From positions 29,221,001 through 29,285,000 of the forward strand of contig CANTUV010000037.1 of the NCBI GenBank assembly GCA_947685225.1: 64,000 bases of DNA, read 5' to 3'. Shown piece after piece: positions 31,788 through 44,052 of the stretch. The translations under genes were made by a program, and so were the position numbers. Under the pieces are notes generated by a model, which made no database searches, had not been told where the DNA came from, and worked only from the letters and a program-made list of their open reading frames with translations. The stretch is from Garcia nutans. Taxonomy: Eukaryota > Streptophyta > Magnoliopsida > Malpighiales > Euphorbiaceae. Numbering within the stretch: the first letter of the stretch is position 1; each line of letters opens with the position of its first letter.

Positions 31788-34684
31788 ATTCTCTCCCCCT
31801 TAAATAATTTCATCCTCGAAATTATCAGTATCGTAATAGTTCATTGTTAACAAAATATCATCTTAACTTCCATATGAAGTTAATTATATGCTTAAGTTAT
31901 TATGTCATCAAATCATATAACTTCACTCTCCCCTTTAGAATCAACCATCTTCTTTAAATTCCATAACTCATCATTCTATATGTTTATATATCTCATTACT
32001 TCCTTAATCAAACATTCAAAAGAACTCATTACATTTCTTATTAATATCTTTATACAAGAATCAAATCATTTTATAGTACACTTATACTTCATCCAATATT
32101 TATTTTCACTATATTTTATTCATTCACCTCTTTGTAATTACTCTCTTAACTTTAACCTTAAAAATCATTGGTTTATACCTTAGCATTAATTATCCCGTCA
32201 TTACAATCACTGTCTAAATAGACATTTATCAAACCTCAATAGATAACAAGATCCTTATCTTTCACAATTGGAGTTACTTCTTTAACATGCTTTTCACTTA
32301 ACTTACATATTAATACATTACCTTTCAACTTATTTTATAAGTAACCAATCTTTTCCCTTTTTATCATGATTTATAACTACTATAACTCCATTCATTCATG
32401 TCCATTCACACTTTAACATTTTACATCATATACATTATCATGAAAACAATTACACTCTTAGTACAACTATACATATTAAATCTCAATAAGGATTCATAAT
32501 CTTAGCCAAATCCAGATCAATTGATCTATCTGTCACAATATACCCATGTTCCAATCTTGTTCAATTCCAACCAACGATTAATTTATTTAACCTATCATGA
32601 AATTTCACAATATTCAAATATGTATATATATAACCTAATTCCATTAGGGCAAACTTACACACAATTCCTGATCTCTTCCGATCCATATTTAGTCAAATTA
32701 TCATGATAACAAATCACTTCGAATTATCTTTCAATATACTCATAATTTATTCTCTATTATCTTATTATAATTCCCACCATTTCTCATAAAAATTTTATAC
32801 TAAATTTACTATCTATAATTCATTCACTCAATCCTCGAATTCATTCACTTAAACCTCAAGTTACATACCATAAACATATTCAGTATCACTTTCAATCACA
32901 TTTTATAATTTCTCCCTTTTAATATCTCCTCACATTTCATATCATTGATATATTTATTTTAATTACCTTTTTGTCATATTATCCATAACTCAACGCATTT
33001 CCATAATTTCCTTTTTCTCTCTATACCTTCACAATTATAACCAAGTTCTTAACATAAAATGAAAAGGTACAACTTTATCCATCATAACTATTAACTATGC
33101 TTCTCAAACAAAATTTTCAATCTCACCAAATTTGTATTACAATCATTTTATCTAAGATCCAAATCCATGGATAACAAATTAACCGATCAAATATTCTGAA
33201 CAAAATACATGGCTTTAAGAGATTAATATTCAAGCCTGGGACTTTCAAATCAATACTGTTCTTTTATAACTTTATTCTCAATCTTTACAAATACAAGGCT
33301 AAGGTGTATCTCAAGAATTACCTATTCCTTCTTTACATTATTGCTATATCAAAAGTCAACACATTCCAACTCCGTTTCAAACCAATTTGCACTCGATTAT
33401 ATGATCTTTATCAACTTAATTCATGTTTCAACAATATTAGTATATACATATTCAATCATATGCAATTCCTATACCATTTTCTATTCGTCACTTCTTTTCT
33501 AATCCATTTACAATCTCTTATAATATATAATTACATAGAACTTTCCATATGTGAATACTTTGAGACTCTAAACATCCTATGATTATCACATTCAATGCTC
33601 ACCATAACAATTTCCACTGTCCAATATTACTCAAGTCCATTCTATACTCACTTCCATCACATAATCCATTTAGCTTTTCACAGTTCAAGACCTAATCCCT
33701 CTTAGGTCCACTAATACATACAACATCGTTTCCATATCACTAATTCTATAATTATACCACATACATACTCATAGGTCACCTTCATAATGTGATTCATACA
33801 CATTTCATTAATATTGAAAAACTCAATTCACATATCATTTACATGTATACACTTAATTATATGCTCTTTTTTTTATATACATTCAATACACATTTAATGT
33901 TTATCACTTTCTTTTAAACACTATCATTTGCATTCTTCCAATATGATGTAAAGTATTTATTCACACAACACACATATATATAAATATATATATATATATA
34001 TATTCTAACTATGATAGCACTTCACACCTATCTTAGTCACATTCCCAATGTGACATCTCTTTCACTTTCATCTTTAAAAACATTTAATATACTTCCATAT
34101 CCACTTTTACCCATTTGCAGTAAAATGACTTAAAATAGCCCCTTTTCATTTGCTTATCCACTTCTTTTTTTACTTCAAATCAAATTCTCATACTATCAAT
34201 CACATTACTCAATTCATAATACTTTCATGTGCAATATTAGTCATTTCACCTAGCTTCTGTATTGAATATACATTAAACCATCAATATTCAAATGATCTTT
34301 ATCAAATTCAACTAGAACTTTAAGTTTTCAACTTACTGCTTCATTTAAGCTTCAATTTGCCAAACTCATCTTTTCTTAATATCAACTTTAAAAACATCTT
34401 ATATATATACATCACAAAGCAATATCAAAACATATAATTTTCACAATTATTAAGCTCATTTCAACAATCTCAAATTTCACATATTATCACCATTACCATG
34501 AGCTTTCACAATATCCAAGCATCTCACATTTCTAACATTGAATTCACAATGTTTACATTAAAATAACAATACCAATTTATATTCTTACTTAACCAATATT
34601 ATCTCTTTTTCCTTTGAACAAAACCTTAACTTTATATTTACCCCAAACTTTAAATAGTCACACTTTGTCTATACTAATCAACTC
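31788..34684 (-). other. Interior of element A (3' part), non-coding
   Basis: About 2.9 kb of AT-rich sequence with only short chance open frames. I see no Gag, PR, RT or INT motif on either strand. An AT run of about 28 bp lies near 33980. It resembles the interior of B in its first few hundred bases (AATTCTCTCCCCCTTAAATAA start), which suggests common ancestry. Confidence 0.7.
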
Positions 34685-35223
34685 TGTAACACCCCCATAC
34701 TCTATATAAGTACTATACATATACTTGGTATACATACAATATGTATATAAAGTATAAGAATGTCACTTTTCATTTTACTTTGAAACCTTATTCAAGTTCA
34801 AGCGATATTACATTAAATTAAAGAACATTTACGAAAATCATTAATGTTATAAAAATACAACATAATTAAAATCACATATGTATGCATCACCTTCTAGTTG
34901 GTCTCGAGACACTCTTACCCTTCTCGTGGCATCACAGCTAGACTTCTAGATCAACCGCATAAATACCTGCCCGATTAAACATCCGCGCTAAGCCCGAAAG
35001 CTTAGTAGTACAACTAAATAATAAAATACACTTTACCAAAATTATCATACCTCATATGTTTAGCATTATGTTTTATTGTTCTCTTACCACGTTTTCCTTT
35101 CTCAATGCATTCTTCATAAGTTCCCACTAATCTCATATACATAAACATATACATTAATTCAACCAATTACCATTCAAAGACCTATTCAACACCTTTACGA
35201 AAGCAATTCTCACAAATTCCATA

Positions 35224-35263
<40 letters not shown>

Positions 35264-35599
35264 ACACATCATACTTTATTTTTATAAAATCATATATCAA
35301 GAAAGTCCCTCAAAACATATTCACCTTCAATACATCAATGCACATATTACAAAAGCATACTTCATAACATTATTTTATCCATAATTCATCAAACATGAAT
35401 CATACTTCCAATAAAGGCAGTTGTAGATCTCATTACTCATTTATTTCAACATTTAATATCACATTGACAACAAAGACAGACTCGGGCCCAAACAACACAC
35501 TAATATGTTATTCCAAGTTCAGAGTTACTGCTTTGGTCCATAATCATAATCATCAAGCCCGTAGGCATCATCTATATATATCTCTATCCATGGATAGTG

Positions 35600-35882
35600 T
35601 AACAGACCCAGTCTCTTGGACCATCAACTCGGCAAATCTCGAGGAGATCCTCAACCCGGCAAGACTGTTACTATAATTCACATTTCACATGTCGCATTTA
35701 TCAAGTAACAGACCCAATCTCTTGGACCATCAACCCGACTAAATCGAGGAGATCCTCAACCCGGCAAGACTGTTACAAATCATATATCTCATAATCACAA
35801 TTAGCATAGTGTAACAGACCCAGTCTCTTGGATCTCAATTCGTCTCAAATTGAAGAGATCCTCAACCCGGCAAGACTGTTAC
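35600..35882. repeat. Triplicated GTAACAGACCCAGTCTCTTGG..AAGACTGTTAC unit
   Basis: Three copies of about 70 bp separated by 30-35 bp, starting at about 35600, 35705 and 35811. Each copy begins GTAACAGACCCAGTCT and ends AAGACTGTTAC, so its ends are inverted repeats. The second LTR has the same triplet at 52160-52443. Confidence 0.8.
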
Positions 35883-36594
35883 CTTTCATTTTATAGGCAT
35901 GCCTCCAAACTCAGAACTCTGAAAATGAATAACATATCAGACACACAATTCATCTATTATTTCATTATCAATTCTCATCATCATCTAGGCAAACATGCCC
36001 CACTTAATTCAATTGAATCATCACAGCCAATCACAATGGCTTCATATCACATTATATCTCAAATCACATTTCAAGTTTCATCATTGATATATGCAACATC
36101 AATTACATTACTAAACAAACATATCATGAATCAATCATACCATACAGGCATGCTTCAATCATAAAATTAGAGTAATTCATCATCAATGATCTCATGATAT
36201 TCCACATTATACACAACATGCCATTATTCATATGCATCATCAATCTACATATAGTACAATACAATTCATGAGATTGACAATGCATAAAACCTAACATGGT
36301 TCATATAATATCAACGTTATCATCAAATCATATTGATCAATTCAATTCATCACTCAAGTATACATAATCAATGACATTGCACATACTTTTTCATTGATCA
36401 TTATATCTTCCACATTTCCTATATTATCATTGATATATTCATACATAACCATTTACCTTATTCAAGAACTTAGAATCCTCCATATACATTTGGTTGGATC
36501 ATTATCGTTTTAAGTGTGTTTAGGTACAAAAGACATTTGAAGATCCAACAATGTTTGAAGACCAAATAACAAACACATTTGCAAACACCCTCAA

Positions 36595-36937
36595 GGGACA
36601 CGGCCAAGCTTGTGGCCGTGTCTCCCAATATAAACATCCAGTAGCCAACACGCCCAAGGGACACGGCCAAGCTTGTGGCCGTGTCACTCAACACCAATTC
36701 AAGCAGTAGCAAACACGGGCAATGGACACGGCCAAGCCAGTGGCCGTGTCTCTCAACAAAACAATCCAGTAACAAACACGGGCAAGGGACACGGCCGTGT
36801 CTCTCAACAAAAATTAGACAGTAGCAAACACAGGCAAGGGACACGGCCAAGCCAGTGGCCGTGTCTCTCCAAAACTCATCCAACACGGCCAAATTTGCCC
36901 TAACTTGGCCGTGTCTCTCATAACTTGGCCGTGTCCT
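36595..36937. repeat. Palindrome array in 3' LTR of B
   Basis: Five to six units at about 60-bp spacing: two with the AGCTTG loop (36595-36626 and 36658-36687), two with loop AGCCAG (about 36725 and 36838), and a loop-less GGGACACGGCCGTGTCTC (36787-36804). Single arms continue to 36937. The AGCTTG-loop unit is the exact reverse complement of the CAAGCT-loop unit of the Athila LTRs over more than 20 bp. Confidence 0.9.
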
Positions 36938-37378
36938 ACAATAATTTAAAGACTAAACACTCGAAATTCATCCAAACCAAACCCCAAATCAACATTTCAT
37001 CATTTTCCTTACAATTATCTCAACTCATCATCACTTAGATGTTAATTTCACACATTTATATACTTCAATCTCTTGTTATCATCCACTTACACACCAATCA
37101 AACCAAACATAACCTAAATCCAAAAGAAATCCAACTAAGAAGATAAAAACTTATATATATATATAAGTATAATCAATAAATTCAACTCAAGAGATGAGTA
37201 CTTACCTGAATATGTTGCCAAATCTTCATCTCCATCTTCAATACTCTTAACATCCTTAAGAAATTTTGATGAAGATCACCTTTCTCTCTCTCTCTCTCGT
37301 GCTCTCTTGTCCATGAAGAAGAAGAACAGAAGAAGAAGAAAGAAAGAAGGTTCTCCTCTCTTCCTTCGTTCTTATCTC

Positions 37379-37384
<6 letters not shown>

Positions 37385-37416
<32 letters not shown>

Positions 37417-37441
37417 TAACAATAATAATAATAATAACAAT
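37385..37441 (+). repeat. AAT/AAC microsatellite
   Basis: About 19 trinucleotides, mostly AAT with interspersed AAC. The allelic copy in the other LTR (53936-54011) has an extra AT stretch and a different length. Confidence 0.95.
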
Positions 37442-37573
37442 TATACCATTAAATCTCCACCACACACAATTCCTTTTGACTTTCTTCTTCTTTTCTCTTT
37501 CCTTCAATACACACATTGAATCCAAATACAACAATAACCCCAACACTTTTAGGGTATACTTTAGGATATTACA

Positions 37574-40500
37574 ATTCTCTCCCCCTTAAATAATTTCATC
37601 CTCGAAATTATCCAGTATAATAACAACCCATTTAGAACAATTCACCATCTTAATTTCCATATGAAGATAATCGTATCTTACAATATAGTTTTATCAAATC
37701 TCATATCTTCTACTCTCCCCCTTAGAGATAATTATCTTCTCTGAAATTCATAATTCACCATTGTATAGGTATATATATATATATCTTTACCTCTTATTAC
37801 TTTCTCAACAAAGCAATCAAGATATCTCATAACATCTCCAATACATTTTATCTTTGTACTAAAGTCAGATTATCACTTTAACTCTTTATAGATATTCTCT
37901 TAACTTTAACCTCAAAAATCATTAATCAATATCTTAGCATTGTTTATTCCATTCTTACCATCACTTTCAAAATAAACATTTACCAAACATCAATGGATAA
38001 CTATATCCTTACTCTCATGAGTTTATTTCTCACCATGTACAATTAATATACCTCAATTTATTTATGTTCATTCATAAATCAGAATATTACATCATACACA
38101 TTACCATTAAATCTTACACTCCCAATACAATTGCACATATTAAATCTCAATATTGCCTTGCAACTTTAATGAAACCTAGATCAATCGATTTATCTATCAC
38201 AATATACTAACATTTCAACTTTATTTGATTCAAACCAACAATTAACTTATTGAAATTTATCATTGGATTTTACTATATATACTTATATATAACCTAAGTT
38301 CATTAGGTCAAACTTATATTCAAATTCTAATCTTTCCAAATTCATATATTCAATCAATATGAATCATGCTTATACATATACATTTCCTTATTTCAATATT
38401 TATATCATCATTTCTTATACTCATTCAAAATTTATCAATATTGCCAACAACTATAACTTCATAAACGAGCTTTTTCCCCCAACCAGGTTGGTAATCCAAG
38501 TTTGGTTGCCCAACACATTGGGTCCGCATGGTTCCACAGGAGGCAGATAAGTCCGTTCATTTATCTTTTCACAATTCATTTTCATAATCAATTAGGTACT
38601 CTACCTCCATTATAAGTCATTTCTAACATCATTGCCAATAATCATAGTTTCTCATTACATCAAAATAGTATACACGTATATCATTAATTATATTTAACAT
38701 CTCATTATACAATCATATCATTTCCAACATTATTGATATATACATATTAATTTACATTATTCATACTCCCATAAATTTTAAGTTCATTCACATAATCACT
38801 TTACACTGTAAATGTATCCTATATAATTTTCAGTCATGATTACAATTTCTTCCCTTTTATTATTTCTTCACTTCACCCAATATTACTATATTTATATAAT
38901 TATTGTTCTATCACACAATTCATAGCTTAAAACATTATCACAATTCTCTTCCCTTGCTTTACTTCTCATAATTACAATTAAATTTTTAATATCGTAAATA
39001 TAAGATATAACTTCACCAATCATATCTTTTAACCATGTTTCTGGAAACATAGTTATCCATCTCAGTTCTAAATCTGAAGATAATAAAACTAATCACTAAT
39101 CACACTAACCAAATCATATGACAATGATATATTAACAATCACACTTAGGGGTTGTAAATCAATATTTTTCTTCTATTATTCAATTTCCAACCTTTACAAT
39201 TATAATACTAACTTGTATCACATAAATTATATATTTATTCTCCAAGCTTTTATTACACCAAGAATTAACACATTTTAATTTCATCTCCAAAACAGTTTGC
39301 TTTTGTTGAATTTATCATTATTAACCCAACTCATGTTCAATAATATTATCTTTAACATTTCCTAAACCCAACCTTCAATTAGATACCAATCTTACACAAG
39401 TATCTTTCATTACTCCATTTCCAATCCATCTCTTCTAAAAATTTTCAAATATATAACTCCTTCCTTACAATTTCTTATTACACACTTATACATAAAAATA
39501 TTTCCACATAAATTCTTTGAGCTCCAACACATCTTATGATAGTCTCATTTAGTTATTACTATAACAGTTTCACAGTTCAATATTACCCAGGTCTATTCTC
39601 ACTCCTAATACCATTAAACATGTAATGATATAAAATAATAAACATATTATCCACACCTTCATAGATCACATTCATATCAAAAGTTCATTTCACAAATCCT
39701 CTTTATATAAACACATAATTATACAATTTATTAAATTTCCCTTTTTCATATAGTTTATACCAATTTAATATTTATCACTTTCCTTTGACTATTATCATGC
39801 TCATTTGTTTATCATAACTTAAGTTATTCATTAACTTCAATAAATATATACACTCTACTTAGGACCTTATTTCACAAGGAGCTTAATCACATTTCCAATG
39901 TGATATCTCTCTCATATATGTTTTTTTTTATATATATCTTTAACATATTCTTCCTAGTCATTTTCATCCTTTCCAATCAAATTACTTAAAATAACTCATT
40001 TTCATTTGCTCAATTCCTTTTCTTTACTTTCAAACCAAATTTTCTTACTATCAATCTCATCCCCTCAATTCCTAATACCTTCATGTGCACTAATATTCAT
40101 TTCATATATCTCATGTATTACATACATTAAATTATCACTATTTACTTGGTCTTTATCCACATTCCATTTAAAACTATAAATTTCCAACTTACTAATTTAC
40201 TTAAACTTCAATTTATTCATCTCACTCTCTTAATATCATTTTAAAACATCTTATATGAATATACCACCAAGCAACACCAAAACATATATGTTTCACAATT
40301 ATTGAGCTCATTCCAAAAATCTAAATATCCCATATTACCACCATTAACATGAGCTTCCACAATATTCAAACATCTCACATTTCTAATATTGAAATCACCA
40401 TGTTTGCATTAAAATAACAATACAAACAACACCAATATCTCTTTGTACTTAACCAACATCATCTCTTTTTCCTTTAAACAAAACCTTAAATTTGCCTATC

Positions 40501-40742
40501 CACACCTTCATTTATCACACTTAATCTATATCAATCAACTCATTCAATATTTCACCATACTATTATCGTTTAAACAATATATCTTTCCATATTACCCATT
40601 CAACAGTATTTACTCTTTCCAGAAATCCCAACATAAAGTTTATTAAAAAGAGATTCAAATATTAGAGGATAGATTACATACTTTAATTCTTAATTTTGTT
40701 TCTAACTCATTTCCAACTTTATTCTTCTAGCCATTTCTTTAT
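37574..40742 (-). other. Interior of element B (3' part), non-coding
   Basis: About 3.2 kb of AT-rich sequence without Gag or Pol motifs. It starts with the PPT region and the pol-end remnant (reverse of TCATCCTCGAA). A short GC-richer island lies at 38459-38560. It ends at the TTTAT target of element C. Confidence 0.7.
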
Positions 40743-42156
40743 TGTTAGACAAATGATCTTAATTTTGATCCTTGACAACTCAAATGGATGATCTATTTTA
40801 ACTTGTGTTTGAGAAAGCTTGTTGCAGGATTAGGTTGCTTCAATTAAAGGTGAATAGAACAAGTATAGCGGTCGCACCTCAACTGAATACGACCGCTCCA
40901 TGCAATTACAAAATGAAACCTTGTCACAGTAGGTTTCGCGATCAAAAGTTTGACCATAGTCGCGACCGCTCCTACATAATATCGACCGTCCTAATATTTG
41001 CCCGACCGCTACTCAAGGAACTTAAATCATTACAATCACAGTAAGGTTCGCGGTAACAAGAACGGTGAATAACTCGACCACGCTTATCACTATCGCGACC
41101 GCCCCATTCAGAGTCGCGACCGCCCCACAATTCAAGAAGAAATTGCTCAAAGAGACAGTAGTGTTCGCGTCCTCAGATGCGTCCAGAAGTTCGACGCGAG
41201 AATGTGAGTTCGACCGCGAAAAGCTACGAAGGGCGACCGCGAAGATTCAAATTATGGCGGACATCTCTTTTGCTCTGTCAGAAAGTGACACGTGACATGA
41301 CCGTTGTAAACCCACTTCAATATTCAAAAAGGGCGACCGCACCTCTGCTTGGCGCGACCGTCCCGACAAACACAGCATGGGCAAGAAACGGTCCGACAAA
41401 CACATCATGGGCAAGATTCCAGCTGTAGAGCACTAAAATTCGACCGTTGAAGCTTTTTCAAAAGTAGCGACCGTCCCTGGTTAAAAGGACGACCGCGTGA
41501 AGCATGAGTGCGACCATCCTTGTATGAAGGGCGACCGCTAAGTGCTTCGGACAGTTTAAGTAAAGAAGGTCTAATCTGCCAAGACTTTATTCTAAACAGC
41601 AATAACGGCTAGTAAGACCACATTGGCTATAAATACAATGTTTCCATGAGAAAACAAAAAAAGAGATAACATTATTAAGAAAAGATTTTCATAGCCAAGC
41701 AACAAATTTCCTTTTGCTTAAACTTGTATTTGAATTGTTATGAATGTTAGGTGTTAGCATTGAAAACACCATTGTATAAGTTTGAGTGTAAGCTTGGGAA
41801 CACTTGGGTTGTGAGAGTAAGCCTTGTAAAACTCTTGTTAGGTTGAGAGAGTGAGCCTTGTAAAACTCTTGTTTCGGTTGTAAGTGTGAGCCTAAGAAAA
41901 ACACTTGTAAAGTTGGAAGTGAGCTTGTGAAAACTTCAAAGACTAGTGGAACCTTAACAAGTTGTTAAGGAAGTGGATGTAGGATTGAAGTAAATCCGAA
42001 CCACTATAAATCTTGTGTGTTCTTTTCTTCTTCCATTACTCAACCAATTCTCTATTCCGCATTTCTCGTTTGTTGAGTTTTTTTTTTAAACTGTCATAAC
42101 TTCTTGAGGAAACCAATTCACCCCCCCCCCCTCTTGGTTGCCATCTTGGGACAACA
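40743..42156 (+). repeat. 5' LTR of element C
   Basis: 1414 bp, TGTTAGACAAAT..CTTGGGACAACA. It contains a CpG-rich CGACCGC motif cluster (about 40869-41555), a possible TATA box (GCTATAAATACAA, about 41625-41637), GCCTTGTAAAACTCTTG repeats (41820-41870) and a C-run near the 3' end. Confidence 0.92.
40869..41555. promoter_or_regulatory. CpG-rich CGACCGC motif array in copia LTR
   Basis: At least eleven exact CGACCGC (or reverse GCGGTCG) heptamers and several CGACCGT variants in about 690 bp, upstream of the TATA-like site at about 41630. Repeat in the 3' LTR at 49640-50325. The position suggests an upstream promoter region; binding factor unknown. Confidence 0.7.
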
Positions 42157-42210
42157 ATTGGTATCAGAGCCCTGAGATTTCTTAAACTTAATTGTGAAAT
42201 CTGATCCACA

Positions 42211-44052
42211 ATGGCAACTTCTTCTTCATCAAGCTCTCATGGAAATCTTAACTCTATTCTTAGACCCTACTTTGATGGAACGGATTACTCATACTGGAAA
42301 CACAAAATGTATTTGTTTCTAGACAGTGAAGGGATTGAACTATGGGATTTCGTGGAAAATGAGTGGAAATCTCCTACTCATGAGGTTGACGGTATTCAAG
42401 TTCCACTTCCCAAAGCTCAATGGTCAACTAGCAATATCAGAGATCGATTCAAGAACAATAGAGCTGCTTCCATCTTGATGAACTCCATTTCAAGAGAAGA
42501 AGGTGGAAGAGTTCAACATTTAACTTGTGGACATTGTATTTGGAAAACACTTGAAAACTACCATGAAGGTACAACTCAAGTAAGATTTACCAAGAAACAA
42601 ATGCATGTTCATGAGTATGAGCTATTCAAGATGAAACCAAATGAAAATGTCACCGACATGACAAATCGCTTGCTTGCTATTGTCAATGAACTGAAGAAGT
42701 ATGGCAAGGTATATGATCAAGGTGATGTAAACAGTAAAATCTTGAGAGCCCTAAGAGCTAGAAAGAACTTTGAATCCAAAGTATCATCCATAGAAGAAGC
42801 TCATGATCTCAGCACATTAAGAACCGACGAGCTAGTTGGTAAATTACTCACTTTTGAGCTGCACAGTGAAAAAGAAGAAGATCAAGGTGAGAAAGAAAAG
42901 AGAAAACCAATTGCACTCAAAGCAATCAAAGAAGTTGAGAGCTCAAGCAATGCAGGTACTGATGATGAAGATGAAATGGCAATGTTCTCAAAAAGAATGA
43001 ATGAATGGAAAAGGAAGAAAAGATTACAAGCAAACAAAGGTACACCTCCTAAATTCTCCATCAAAGATAAAGAAAAGAAAAATGAGGTAAAATGCTATGA
43101 ATGTGGAAAAACCGGTCACATCAAGTCGGATTGCTACAAATTAAAGAACAAAAGGAAATGGGATAAAGAAAAGAAAAAGTCTCTCAAAGCCACATGGGAT
43201 GACTCTTCCTCAAGTGAAGAAGAAGAAGAGGAAGGAATTGCAAATCTTTGTCTCATGGCTATTGAAGATGACTCCAATGAGGTAAGTACTCAATCCTTTG
43301 ATCTTGTAGCACATGATGATATAAGTGATATAGATGATAGTGATTTGATTGAGCACATGAATTCTAAAATAGAAAAATATTTCTCTAAAATGATGCTCTA
43401 TAAAGAGAAAAACTCTAAGTTAGAAAAGGATTTTATATGCTTAAAGAACTCTACCTTAGAATTGAAAACCTCAAATGAACACTTAATGAATACAATAGGA
43501 GAATTAAATAAAAGCTCACATGACTTAGAAAAGGTGATTAAAGAAAATGAGACATTGAAGCATGAACTAAAAGAACTAAAAGAATCAATTTCCAGATTTC
43601 ATAAAGGAAAGGAAGCATTGAACACATTAATTAATAATCAAAGATCACCTTCCTTGAAATATGGATTAGGATTCAATGGCTCAACCAACATTGCACCTAC
43701 TAAACCAACTTTTGTGAAAGCATCTACAACTAAAATTTCTGATGTTCATATCAAAGATGCTTGCACCAAGTCTAAAAGAACTTCTTACGGTTCACTAGGA
43801 GATAAAGCCAAAAACAATTATGCATTGTTGTTTACTAAACTTGTACAAAAGAAATCACATACTTGTAGTTGTATGTATAATGCAAAAAGAAAAATGCAGA
43901 AACATAGGATACCATGGCAATGCACATATTGCATGAAATTTGGTCACAAAAATTTCTATTGTTATATAAGAAAAGCTCATCTCAATTTAGAAGGCACTCT
44001 TTCTACTAACCATCAAGGACCCAACTATATGTGGGTACCTAAAAAAGGATGA
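42211..44052 (+). CDS. gag: Copia Gag (Sirevirus type)
   Basis: 613 codons, uninterrupted, beginning 41 bp after the primer site. N-terminal NSILRPYFDGTDYSYWKHKM is the DUF4219/UBN2-type copia Gag start. The core follows (residues about 120-230) with KMKPNENVTDMTNRLLAIVNEL and DLSTLRTDELVGKLLTFEL. A CCHC knuckle CYECGKTGHIKSDC lies at about 294-307 between lysine-rich flanks. Then come an acidic stretch SSSSEEEEEEG, a long coiled-coil region (about 390-480) and a second knuckle CTYCMKFGHKNFYC at about 571. It ends with YMWVPKKG, the WVPK block common at the gag-pol border in this lineage. Role: particle formation and RNA packaging. Stop TGA overlaps the next ATG (ATGA). Confidence 0.92.
   Translation: MATSSSSSSHGNLNSILRPYFDGTDYSYWKHKMYLFLDSEGIELWDFVENEWKSPTHEVDGIQVPLPKAQWSTSNIRDRFKNNRAASILMNSISREEGGRVQHLTCGHCIWKTLENYHEGTTQVRFTKKQMHVHEYELFKMKPNENVTDMTNRLLAIVNELKKYGKVYDQGDVNSKILRALRARKNFESKVSSIEEAHDLSTLRTDELVGKLLTFELHSEKEEDQGEKEKRKPIALKAIKEVESSSNAGTDDEDEMAMFSKRMNEWKRKKRLQANKGTPPKFSIKDKEKKNEVKCYECGKTGHIKSDCYKLKNKRKWDKEKKKSLKATWDDSSSSEEEEEEGIANLCLMAIEDDSNEVSTQSFDLVAHDDISDIDDSDLIEHMNSKIEKYFSKMMLYKEKNSKLEKDFICLKNSTLELKTSNEHLMNTIGELNKSSHDLEKVIKENETLKHELKELKESISRFHKGKEALNTLINNQRSPSLKYGLGFNGSTNIAPTKPTFVKASTTKISDVHIKDACTKSKRTSYGSLGDKAKNNYALLFTKLVQKKSHTCSCMYNAKRKMQKHRIPWQCTYCMKFGHKNFYCYIRKAHLNLEGTLSTNHQGPNYMWVPKKG

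Larger units (their letters stand above)
34685..37573 (-). repeat. 3' LTR of element B
   Basis: Ends TGTAACACCC and GGATATTACA on the plus strand. It carries three CCCAGTCTCTTGGACC units (35600-35882), the palindrome array (36595-36937), an AT run (35228-35260) and an AAT/AAC microsatellite (37385-37441). Length differences from the partner LTR are mainly in these simple repeats. Confidence 0.88.

Noticed and set aside
31788..34684. Hidden host gene in the long AT-rich stretches (also 37574-40742)
   Set aside because: Only chance frames under about 100 codons, no recognisable domain or plausible exon chain, and position between PPT and primer site of LTR elements.
37307..37519. Open frame with a poly-asparagine run (and the reverse poly-isoleucine frame)
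   Set aside because: Translated AAT/AAC microsatellite inside LTR B; it changes length in the partner LTR.
40805..41428. Duplicate ORFs in copia LTRs (40805-41904 and 49575-50674) as a conserved gene pair
   Set aside because: They are identical because the two LTRs are; the frames cross the CGACCGC motif array and have no domain.
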